NCBI RefSeq assembly: GCF_003144115.1
Contig: NW_020312003.1
Span: 732,267 to 796,266 of the forward strand
DNA length: 64,000 bases
Direction of reading: 5' to 3'
Source: Tilletiopsis washingtonensis
Lineage: Eukaryota; Basidiomycota; Exobasidiomycetes; Entylomatales
Made by a program: the position numbers and the translations under genes. Under the pieces are notes generated by a model. That model searched no databases and had not been told where the DNA came from. It worked only from the letters and a program-made list of their open reading frames with translations. The first letter of the stretch is position 1; each line of letters opens with the position of its first letter. Shown here in pieces: positions 19,037 to 29,400 of this stretch.

Positions 19037-20805
19037 CTACAGCAGCATGGCGCCCATCATGGCGGCCGCAGCACACGCGCCGAGCGCCAGACCGGCAGCC
19101 GGCACTGCGCCAGCGGCGGCGCCGCCGGTGCTGCCCGAGGAGCCCGAGGAGGTGGCTGCGGGCCTGCTGCTCGAGCCGGAGCTTCCGCCGCGCGACGAGG
19201 ACGAGGCGCCGGTGGTCTGCTGTGCGGCCGCCTGTTATTGCTCTGTCAGCAGCCGTGCGAGCGACACTCGCGGCACCTCTGCTCACCTGGTTCCAGGTGT
19301 ACGTGACGCCGCTGGGCGCCGGGCTCTGCTTCGCCACGCAGTTGCTGCTGCTCGGCGCCTGCCGGTACGCCGAGGGCAGCGGAGTGGTGCTATCGCCCTG
19401 GCGGAAGGTGCTGCCGTTGGGCAGCACCGAGAGCGGCGTCGTGTCCGTCACCTCGCAGTCGTCGAACTGCGAGAGGTGCCGCGTCAGTCTGGGACAAGCG
19501 GCGATAGGTGTCAGGCGTGCTCACGCCAGCGTCCTCGTCTGCAATCAAAGAGAGTCAGCTCCATGTCGAGGCCAAGAAGAGCGCAAGCGACTCACAGTTG
19601 CTGGGCTGCGTGTACTGCGTTCACGAAGGATCTGTTAGCGCATTGCTCGCGACTCAGTGCAGACTTTACGCACGAGCATGCCCATGAGGTCGTAGGTGTG
19701 GTCTGAAGGCCGTGTCAGCTCGGCAGATCAGCTTCGCTCCTGCGCGAGTGCTCACCACACAGGGCGCCGCTGAGAGTCGGGAGTCAGCATCGCGCCAAGA
19801 GCGCAGTGGACGTGCAAGGCTCACTGTGTGTTCTCGTCCGTGCAGGCACGCAGCGCAAAGGTGTACTTGCCCGGGATGTCGCAGCCGCCGAGGAACTGCC
19901 GCAGCCTGTCAGCCCTGCTCTTCGTGCTTCGCACACGCCAAGATCGAGTCGGGAAGCCCCTTGCCGGCTCAGCTGTCCTGCGCCATACAACCACCTCCTT
20001 CCCTGCTGATCGCGCTCGCGCCCGATTGCCTCGGTCCCAGGCTCGATCTCCTCCGCCACTGCGCGCGTCATTCTCCCTCTGTTGACTTCGCTTGCCACTC
20101 CACCTCTGACCGCCCGACTCACCTGCTGGTAGTCCACCGCGCCCGTCACGGCCGCGCCGACGGGGTTGCCGACGCCCTGCGCGCCGTAGCTGTCGTACTC
20201 GCCGCCACAGTCGGGGCTGGCGCCGCTGCCGAGGTTCATCACGGCGGGGTTGTACTGGCCGATGATCTGCTTGTAGCCGGCGGCCTTCTTGAAGTGCGCC
20301 GAGACGATGAAGCCTGCAGCGCCAAGGCGCGCGCGTCAGCCGTGGCCGTGGGCAAGGCGAGAGATGCGCACGCACCGTCGGGCATGGGCCGCGTGCCGTT
20401 CATTGGGTTGATGCAGTACGCCACGGCATCGGCCTCGGCATCGACGAGGTTCTGCGTCGTCGGGTCCGGCGGCATGAGGAGGCAGAAGCTGCGGCACACA
20501 CGCAGTCAGCATACATTGCGGCTGCACGCGCGCTGCTCGCCACGCACTCGTTTGCCGAGTTGATGTAGAGCTGGCGGCCCGTGCCGTCGAGCGCCGGCTT
20601 GGGCGACGCGGCCGTGGCAGCGGGCGCCCAGCTGCCCGTCGCGGCAGTGGCGGAGAGCACGGGCGCTGAGGGCCCGCCTGGGTGATAGGCAGAGCGTCAG
20701 TGCGAGCGTGGCGAGAGAGCAGCAGCAGGCACGGCACGCACTGCCGCCGACGAGCTGGGCGTGCGCCTGCGAGGCGAGCAGGAGCGAGGCGAGGAGCGCG
20801 AACAT
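19037..20805 (-). CDS. GPI-anchored secreted protein, basidiomycete secreted family (paralogue of 51944-53273)
   Basis: Eleven exons on the minus strand: 20742-20805, 20548-20677, 20376-20488, 20123-20313, 19825-19895, 19756-19769, 19674-19702, 19596-19614, 19525-19538, 19287-19466 and 19037-19231. They give 339 residues. A signal peptide (MFALLASLLLASQAHA) opens the protein. The core matches a widespread but unnamed basidiomycete secreted family: NDFCLLMPP, DAVAYCINP, MPDGFIVSAHF, CGGEYDSYGAQGVGNPVG, YTFALRAC, HTYDLMGM and FDDCE. The end is Ser/Gly-rich followed by a small-residue hydrophobic tail finishing MMGAMLL, typical of GPI attachment. Exons of 14, 29, 19 and 14 nt were placed because they restore frame and the family motifs; each has GT-AG ends. 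Intron 4 is unusually long (227 nt). A cell-wall or surface role is likely; biochemical function is unknown. Confidence 0.8.
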
Positions 20806-21393
20806 GGTGTGAGGTGGTGGCGAGAAGGGAGTTGGGCCACGCCGAGCTCTACGTAGGCTTGCGCTCTCCGCAGCTCTGCGAGAGAGGCACATGCACGCCG
20901 CAAGCAACACGCCGGCGGCGTGCACCCTGAGCGGCCGCGCCGCCCCTGACAGTGATGCCGTGCCTTGCCGCCGTGCCGCCCGCCGGCCCGCGCTTGCCTC
21001 TTGCCGCCACGCGCGCCGCATCTCCGCGTCCGCTGCCGGCGTGCCGCGCGTGCATCTCGCATCTCGCGCCTTGGCCTTGGAGATCCTCGGCTGCCGGCCG
21101 GCACACGTGACGGCAGCACCAGCACTCCACCAGCTCTCAGTGGCGACCACCTGTAAAGCAAGCTGACTCGAGACGGGCACACACTGACGCAGCATCACAC
21201 AGCACACGCATCGAGCATGCGTCGAGAGGGTATGGTATTCCAGGCGCGGCAAGGCCGAGGCGCGGAACTCGGCCTCGCGCGCGCCGGCGCACTGGTCAGG
21301 GGTGGAGGGCGCACGGCTCGTCGATATGCATAAGGAGAGATGCGGAACGGCGTAGCAAGCAGGCGGGCAGAGGACGGAGGTGTGAAGCTGCGC
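20806..21393. other. Intergenic: promoter of GPI-anchored gene and 3' flank of LOR gene
   Basis: 588 bp between two minus-strand genes. No TATA-like motif, RNA gene or protein-like frame was recognised. Confidence 0.4.
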
Positions 21394-22529
21394 TCAGTTC
21401 GTCTCGTTGGCCTTCTCGTCGAGGCAGATGGCAACGGCCACCATGAGCGCGGCATCGACGCCCGGCGCGACGTTCTGCGGTGGAGGTCTGCGTCAGCTGC
21501 TGGTGCGACGACGGCATGTGTCCAGCAAGGCTTCGCAGCGATGCACCCGGTGGTACACAGGCTTAGCCAGCGGTTTTAGCAAGGTGCAGGCCGCCGCACA
21601 CGGGTGTCGGCTCGCTAGCGTCGCTCGCCAAGACCAGAGCTTTCCTTCACGAGCGTTCCGGCGCAGCAGAGGCGCTCGCTCCGCCTGACACGTGCAAAGC
21701 GACTCACGAGAATGTACGTCTGCTTGTCAAAGAGTACCTGGCCGGCGTTCGCAAAGCTGCGCCCGATCGACGCGACAGGCACGCCCTCCTTTGTGGTGAT
21801 CGTGGCGTTGCGGTCGAAGCTGAGGTGGAGAGGCGTCAGCGCAAGGCCTTTGTAAGGCAGTTGGCGAGGGCACGCACAAGTCGCCCTTGAGCACGAGCCT
21901 GAGAGGGATGGTAAGCACAAGCAGGAGCGCACGCACTCGGCACGACTCACTCAGTCTCGCCGCCGCCGCCGGCCACGTTCTTGAACTGCAGGCGAGTGAG
22001 TCTCAGTACAGACCTCGCAGCGCTCTCCACCAGCACACACCTTGATCTCGAGCTTAGTGCCGAGCGACATGCGGCTCGAGACAGTGAAAAGCACCTCGTC
22101 GTTGGCGCCGATGCCCTGGTACGTCGTGTGGATGGCAATGTGCTTCTTGCGCACCTGGAAGAGCTTGGTGCCCGAAGCGTCGAGCACGTCCTTCCGCCCG
22201 CTCAGGCTCAGCGCCTTGCCGTCGACCTTGAAGATCGTCTGGTTCGTCATGGCGTCCTGCGAGGCAAGGGTGAGCGGCTGCGGCAGCACAAGGCGTCTGA
22301 CGTGCACGCACCTTGATGGAAAAGTCGTCGCCGGTCAGCGAGACTTTATGCTCGCGGATCTGATGCAGCAGCGTGAGTGCCAGAGCAGTGGCCCGCCATG
22401 CGTCCGACGCACCTTGAGCGCCATCTGCTGCTGGTGCTGGCAGAAGGCCGGCAGCACGCCGATGGGGTGCGGCACGGGCGCGAGCGGCGCGGCGACCGAG
22501 GGCTGCGTGAGGCTGGAGAAGAGGCCCAT
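21394..22529 (-). CDS. LURP-one-related (LOR/DUF567, Tubby-C-like) protein
   Basis: Seven exons on the minus strand (22413-22529, 22312-22359, 22041-22256, 21951-21985, 21878-21898, 21708-21819, 21394-21474) give 209 residues, the normal size for this family. LOR proteins fold into a single beta-barrel around a central helix, like the Tubby C-terminal domain and phospholipid scramblases; some bind membrane lipids. Visible family features are strand pairs IREHKVSLTGDDFSIKDAM, IFKVDGKALSLSGRKDVLDA, LFQVRKKHIAIHTTYQG, FFDRNATITTKEGVPVASIG and, at the end, the hydrophobic helix VDAALMVAVAICLDE preceded by VAPG. The helix pattern 'PGVD.AL..A....LDE' is typical. Exon 5 is only 21 nt. The last intron is long (233 nt). 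Likely cytosolic or membrane-associated; function unproven. Confidence 0.88.
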
Positions 22530-23498
22530 GTTGTGTGAGAGGCGTGTGTGTGTTGTTGTGGGTGGCTGTGGTGGTGAGAGGTGAGGCGTGGCGTGGCGAG
22601 GTGGATGCAAGAAGAGCTCTCTATATGAGGCCCGCCAGCGCCGCCGCTCTCCACACTTTGACGCAGCTGCACGATGCGCTAGCGCCGGCGCACCGCCACA
22701 CTGACATGGCCCGCGCGCAGCAAGCGGCGGTCACCGCGTGGGTGCCGCCTCCACAGCCGCCAGATCTCGAGGCGCAGCACGGCGTCGGCGCCGACAGCAA
22801 GGCTAGACTCTGCTGCGCCCTCTTGGCGGTGCAAGACCACATGCTGCGCGCCGCACAAGCGCATGGCGCAGCATCGAGGTCGCAGCTCGAGCTGAGGGCG
22901 TCCCGCAGCACTCGCGGCGGCGGCGGCGCGGGATGCATCCGCTCGCGCTCGTTTGCTGCTTCCATCGCGCGGCCGGCTCGTCACCGAAGGCAGGGCAGCA
23001 TGGGCCTTACGCCTCGGACTGTTCGCCGCTGTTTGATCTGCACAAGCCGGGCGGGCCGTCGAGGTCGGCAAGCTGCTGAATGGCCGGCCATCGTGGCGCG
23101 TGGGAGCGTATGACGCAAAGGCGGCCGCGGCGGGCCCGTGTCGGCATGGCGCATGCACAGCCACAGCCACACCTGTCCGTCCTGGCCCCGCACCATGGCT
23201 CTCCTCTCGCCACGTGCGCTTCCCTCACACAACTGCGCCTGACATCGGCAACGCTCACACATCAGTCGAGGTCAGCGCGTGGCATTTCGACGCGCGCGTT
23301 GGGGCGAGCAGGGACAGTAGGAAGCGAGAGTAATGAGAACGAGAGCGTGGTATCGGCGCCGGCGTCGGCCCTTGCTCTTGCGAGCGCGGGTCCGACGGGC
23401 GGCAGGGGTTCACTGGTCGAACGTCGCTATTCAGGCTGCGATGGCGACCTGGTCAGCGCTGGCTCCTGCTGCGGTCTTGAGACGAGGGCGACGGCACA
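22530..23498. other. Intergenic, promoter of LOR gene and 3' flank of SLM gene
   Basis: About 970 bp with the TATA-like site near the LOR start and otherwise no recognised feature. If the alternative last intron of the SLM gene is used, its stop would lie at 23431-23433 inside this interval. Confidence 0.4.
22621..22627 (-). promoter_or_regulatory. Candidate TATA box of the LOR gene
   Basis: Read on the minus strand the site is CATATAG, about 92 bp upstream of the LOR start codon at 22529. It stands out as AT-rich in a GC-rich promoter. Positional inference only. Confidence 0.4.
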
Positions 23499-25370
23499 TC
23501 ACGGCTGCATCGCCAGCGACGGCACGGGCGCATGGTCCCCCAGCACGGCCGATCCCGAGCGCAGCTCACCTGCGGGCTCACTGGCGCCAGCGGCGGCAGC
23601 AGGCGTGTCGGCCGCCTTCTCCTTGCCTCGTGCGTCCTGCGACGGCTCGCCGGCCTGGCCGGCCTCGCCCTTCTTCTCGACGGCGTAGCCTGGCAGATGC
23701 GCGTCAGTACTGTGCGTGTGTAATGGCCTCACTTGCGCTGCTCACCGTTGGCGCCAATCTCAACGCCCGCCTTCTCGGCGCCGGCACCCGAGTACGCCGG
23801 CGTCTCCTCGTTGCCGCTCGTGATGGCCGGCGCAGCGCCGGCCGAGGCGTTGTGCTGGGCGTTGGTGGCGGCCTGGTCCTGCGCCTCCTCGTACTCATCG
23901 TCCTCCTCGACGCTGCTGCCGTCCTCCTCGTCCTCCTCGTCCTCGGGCTCGGAGCGGTAGCCGGCGGCGCGCACGGCGGCGGGCACGGGGCCCGTGCGGT
24001 CCATGACGGCCGACGACGTCAGGTACACCTTGCTGAGCTGCTTGATGTCGTTCCACCACTCGTGCACCTCCTCCTCGCTGCGCGCGCGGAACGTGTAGCT
24101 GTGCTCACGCGCGAGCGGCAGCTTCGAGAGGCCGGGCATGTTCTTGGCCGCCGCCTCGATGTGGAACTTGGTGCCGCGGATCGGGCCGAGCGTGCAGTTG
24201 GGCAGGAAGAGCGAGAGCTCGGGGTTGGGGTGCGTTGTGGCGTCGCTGCTGCCGTGCTCGTGCAGGTAGCCCGAGGGCGTGAGCACGTAGAAGCTCTCCT
24301 TGTACGTCTTGGTGAAGCGCTTCTTGCGCTCGAGGATGCCCTGGTGCACGGGAATCACCGATGGGTCCTCCTTGCCCGGATAGTCGATCGTCTCGGGGTT
24401 GCGCAGCGGCGTGTCGGGGTCGAGCAGGTGGTCGCTGCGCGCGGCAAACGCGATCCACTCGGCGTTGGGCTGCAGGCTGCGCATCTGCACGCCGAGGCCG
24501 AGCCACGTGTCCTGCACCTGCGCCGACATGCGGCCGCTCCACTCGTCGAACGTCTGCCAGGCGCTCTGGATGCTGCGCACGATGCCCTCCTCAAAGTGCG
24601 CCGAGTTCTGCTGCATGATGATGATGCTCTTCTGCAGCGCGTTCTCCTCGTTGACCTGCTTCTGCAGCTGGCGGAAGACGGCGTTGTTGGCGCTGTACGG
24701 GTCCTCCTTGGCCGTGACGCTCATGGGCGTGTTCTTGAGCAGCGTGATGCTGCGCGCCAGGTCGCTGATCATCTTCGTCGACATCTCGCGCTCCTTGGCG
24801 ACGCTGTTGGCCAGCTTGCCCGTGTCCTGCTGCACGTTCTTGACGTGCGCCTTGATCTCGCTGCGCAGCTTCTGCAGGTGCTGCACGATGCTGCCCTCGA
24901 CGGTCTTGGCGAGGTTGGCGTGGTGGTCGGCAATGACGCGCGTCTTGTCGCGGATGCCGTAGTAGATGTCCTGGATGCCCTCCTCGCCGAGGAACTGCGA
25001 GCCCTCCTTGAACGGCACCTGGATCACGCCGCCGAGCTTGGTGAGCTCCTTGGCCGTGTTGTACTCGATGTCGGCGATTCCCTCGAAGTAGGCGATGAGC
25101 TGCTTGGTGATGTGCTTCCAGCCTGGGCGCGGGTGTCAGCTCGCTGCGAGAAGGGCTGACGGTGTGCCGCATGCCTGGTGCTGCGCCGCTACTCCACACT
25201 GCACAGTGCCGCTGCCACTCACCCGTGAAGCGCTCGATGAGAATGTCCGACGGGCGCAGCTCGTGCGGGCCCGTGTTCTTCTTGATGAGCGACGCATTGC
25301 GGCTGGCGACGGTGCTCTTGCGGCTGAGGCTCGAGGCGCGCGAGATGGAGTGTGCGTCGTACTGCGACAT
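23499..25370 (-). CDS. SLM1/SLM2-type PH-domain protein (TORC2 effector)
   Basis: Exons on the minus strand 25223-25370, 23746-25122 and 23499-23689 give 571 residues. Slm proteins bind PI(4,5)P2 at the plasma membrane, sit at eisosome/MCT domains and pass stress signals to TORC2. The first part is an F-BAR-like helical region: ERFTGWKHITKQLIAYFEGI, ELTKLGGVIQVPFKEGSQFL, then a long coiled coil (about 80-290). The PH domain spans about 302-414, beginning VHQGILERKKRFTKTYKESF and ending EVHEWWNDIKQLS, the characteristic WW pair. An acidic Asp/Glu stretch and an Ala/Pro/Glu-rich tail follow. The model ends at the first in-frame stop; a GTGAGC donor eight codons into that tail's end region with a CTGAC branch and CAG acceptor allows a slightly different C-terminus (stop at 23431). 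Confidence 0.9.
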
Positions 25371-26415
25371 GGCGGGTACGTGCGGGGTGGTGGGTGAAGG
25401 GTGCGGGATGGAGGCGTGCGCGGGCGGGAGAGTGCGTGCGCAGGGGATGGATGTGGTGCAGAGGCAGGAGCGGTGGCTGCGAGGCGTGGCCTGATGAGCA
25501 GCAGCGCTGGCGGCGGTGGGGCGTGCGCTGCGCAAGGGCAGCGAGCGCGGCGCCGCTCCTCGGTGCGGTGACACAACGGCAGCAAGCTCCGCCGCCAGCG
25601 CAGAGCGGCAGGCACGCAAGCGGCCACCCTCGCTGCGGCCCAGCCTCGCCCGCGAGGAGCTCCACCGCCGCAGCCGGATGCCGAGAGCCTGCGCCCAGCC
25701 GCCGCCTCTGCCTGCCTGCGTGGATAGCGCGCATGCCGCGCACCTCGCCGCGGCACGCCGCCAGCGTCGGTGCCGTGCGCGCTGCACTCTGGCGTCATTA
25801 GTCTCGCCGCGCGGGGATCGCCCTCCGTGCCGGCGTGCCTCTCGTCTGCTGCCGCTGTCGCCGCACCCCCGATCAGCTGCATGGCGGCGGCCCGTGTGCG
25901 CACGGCTCACCCCTCCCGACGAGGCCCACGTGCTGCGGCATCATCCTCCGCAGCGAGGCCGACGAGCTCGCCGCCGCCCGCCGCCGAGCACGCAGGAGGG
26001 CAGGTGTGGCTGCCGCGCCGAGATCGTCGGAACGCTGACGTTCGGCGGAGCAACAGGCGCTGCACAGCCGCAGCCGCAGCAGCCGGCATGGTCCAGCCCG
26101 CGACGCGCGACAGCACCTCGGCGTCTAAAGCGGCACGCGCCAGAAGGGGCACGCATGCAAGCTGCACCCCTGGTGACGGCCTCGCCGCCGGAGCGTTCGT
26201 CTTTCTCCGTGCGTCTGGACGTCCGGACGGCAGCTCAGTCGCGGCCCAGGCGAGCTGACGGTGCCGCCTTGCGCCGACGAGCGCTATTTGTGGTCATGCT
26301 GTGCGACAAGGGCAACCGCAGCGGCGGCACAGGCTCCTGCTCAGCTCGCATCGGCAGCCGCCCGATGTTCTCAGCTCTCATGAATATCATTAGGGTGCAC
26401 CTCTCTCTCTCTCGT
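25371..26415. other. Intergenic, about 1 kb
   Basis: Holds the promoter of the SLM gene and the 3' flank of TOF1. A short CT dinucleotide run (26399-26413) and ATGAATATCATTA (about 26380-26392) near the TOF1 stop are the only compositional marks. No coding signal. Confidence 0.45.
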
Positions 26416-29400
26416 CTACTCGTCGTCAGAGTCCAGCACGGCCGCACGGCGGCGCTTGGCCAGCTGCGCCGTGGGTGCGCTCTCCTCCTGCGCCGATGCC
26501 TCGTCGTCGGACTCAAGCATGGCCGGGCGCTTGACCTGCGTGGCGCTGCGCACAGCCGGAGATGGCGAGTCGGCACGCAGCTCGGCGTCGCTCATCGCCG
26601 CATCCTCCTCGTCCGAGTCCATGCCGCCGAAGAACAGGCCGCCGCTGGGGCGCAGCTTGCGCGTCTTTGCCGGCGCCGGCGAGTCGCGCGCCGGCGAGCT
26701 CGTCGGCGGTGTGCTGCCTGCCCTGCTGGGCGTCGAGCGTGCAGGCGAGACGTGCGTGCCGTCCATGCGAGCCAGCGCTGTCGGACGCGGACGAGCTGGT
26801 CCACGAGCCCGGCGCCGCGTCGAGGCAGACGAGCCAGAGTCGCTGTCCGAGATGGCGGCGGCGCGAGAAGCGTTGGCCTCGGCAGCGAGTGCGGCGTTGG
26901 CGCGAGCATCGAGGATGGCCTGCGCCTGCGCCATCTCCTCGTCGCTGTCCTCGATGAAGTCGCCTGCCGTCCACGTCGGGCCCGCCTTCTTCTTGCGCGG
27001 CCGAGGCGCGGCATTGCCAGGCTTGCGCTTGCGCGACTTGCGCAGCTCGGCCGCAGCCTCCTTGCGCGAGCGGGCGGCGTTCTGCGCCTCTGTGCCGTCG
27101 TCGTTGTCCGAGACGACGCCGCTGCCGTACGTGTCGTAGCCCGAAGGATCCTCCTCATCCGCGTCCCTCTCGGCGGCCGTCTTCTTCGCGCGGGGCTTTG
27201 GCACCACACGCACGAACGAGCGCAGCTCAGCGCCTTCCGTGTCGTACGGCGAGCGCATGAACTCCTCGATGTAGGCGACCTCGGCGTCGAGGTGCGCCGG
27301 AGGGACCTCTGCAGGGACGATCCAGCGCATCTTGTCTTCGCCAGCTGTGAGAGGTGTCAGAGCGAGCTGCAGAACACTCGCACTTCGCGACTCACTGCTC
27401 TCGCTCTCCAGGCCGACGAGGCGGCAGAGCATCTTGAGCTCGGACAGCATGCAGCCGTCGTTCGCCACCTCGGCGTTCGGATACGACATGATGAACGAGG
27501 TGAACTTGGCGACGGCCGCGTCAGACGGCAGGTGGTTCGAGTCGAGCGCGGACTGCGGCGCGCGCCGGCGGTCGAGGTCGTCCCAGTCGTCGCGCTCCTC
27601 GGAGCGGGCACGCGCGGCGGCACCGTCCGTGCTGAGCACGATCTCGGTGCGCTCGGCGCTGGCGAGCTCCAGCGCCTCCTTGACCCACATGATGTCGCGC
27701 ACCTTGCCGAGCTTGGCGAGCAGGCCGACGGCAATGCCGACGTCGCCCACGTGGCCGCGCGTCGGCGACACGTGGATCTCGCGCGGCATCTTCTTGGCCT
27801 TGAGCTCGCGCGTGCGGCCCTTGCCCATGGCGTACTTTGTCTGCTGCTCAGGCGTGAGCTTCTCGTAGCGCTTGAGGATGTACTCGATGAGCTTCTTCGC
27901 GTCGCGCGCAGTTGTCGGCGCCGTCGCCTCCATTGCAGGCACCATCGGGCTCGACAGCAGCGCCTTCAAGGTCTGGCGCACGTCGTGCGGGAAGAAGAGG
28001 TCGTGCCGGCCGGCCTTGACCGCAATGCGATGCATGATGCCCACGACGCTGGCGAGCTGCTCGGCGGGCGTAGAGTAGTCACGCCAGCGCGCCAGGTAGT
28101 TAAGGCTTGCATCGGCCACCTCGGGCTTGCACAGCTCGTTCTGGAAGCGAGCAAACTCGAAGCGGCGTTCTTGATACGTCGCCTCGGCGCGCTCGTTGGC
28201 GTCCTGCTGCATCTCGGCCAGGTCCGCCTCGTCTGCGCCGCCGCGAGCCTTGGCGCGCTTCACCCGAGCGCGGGCGCGGATGAAGAGGTGTTCCTTGTTC
28301 GACGAGTAGCGCTCGAGCATGCGCGGCATCGTGTGCGCAAAGCTGATCACCGCCTCAAGGCACGAGAAGCTCTGGCTCTTGTAGCTGCGCGCGATGCGCT
28401 GGCACATGTCCAGCGTGTTCTTCTCGTAGTAGAGCTGCGCCTGCAAACCCTCGGCGACGTCTTGCTGCGTCGCATCGCCGCTGTGCGCCATCGAGTCGAC
28501 GAGCCGCAGAAGCACCGTCCAGAGCTGCACCGCTGTCACGTACTCGAGCCACTCGCGGGCCTCGAGTGCGAACTCGGAGCGGATCGTAGCCATCTTGAAG
28601 GCCCAGGGCTCGAGCCAGAAGCCGACGAGCGCGAAGGTCCAGTCGTTCTTGGCAGTGGCTTCGGGCTGTGCGTCCGGCACTGCTGGGGCTGCCGATGCCG
28701 CCGCCGCACCGTCCACAGCAGAGGCGCCCTGCTCCGGCGGGTCAATCGCGCGTCCCTTGCCCTTGTCCAAGCGGCGAGCCTCCGCTGCCTTGGCCTGCTC
28801 CTGCTGAGCCTTGCGCGCAGCTGCCACCTGCTGCGCAGAGGCGGCGCGATGCAGCAGGAAGAAGTCGAGGAAGAAGACGGCGAGCTGCATGATGCGCACG
28901 CGCGCCTCGTCAACGTTGCCGACCTTGGCGTTCTCCTTGCGCACGTCGTGAAGGACAGAGCGCGTGAGGGCTACAAAGCACGCGAGTCAGCAGCTGCCCG
29001 TCTGATCGATCACGCATCACTCACGCTCGAAGCCCACTCTGAGGAACTCTGCCGCCCAGCGCGTGAGCACCGCGCGTGCCTCCTTGGTCCAGTCCGTCTT
29101 CAGTCTCGCCGCGCCCTTCTCTCTGACCGCCTTGCGGCGAGAGGGGCGGCGCTTCTGCTTAGCGGCAGCCTCCTCGGTGAGCTGCTCAGACGTCTTGCGC
29201 AGCGACGCCTGCGTGCGCGAGACGCGTCGCCGGCCGTCGGTGCCCGTGAAGGTGAGCGCCGTGCCGAAGCGCGAGTGCCGCGTCGGGCCGTTCTGCATCA
29301 GCGCGGCGCGGCGCTGGCTGGCCTCGGCATTGAGCGAGGACGCAAGAGCGGACGCAGACGCGGGGCGAGGCTGCAGCGCGATGTGAGCTGCGTCGCAGCG

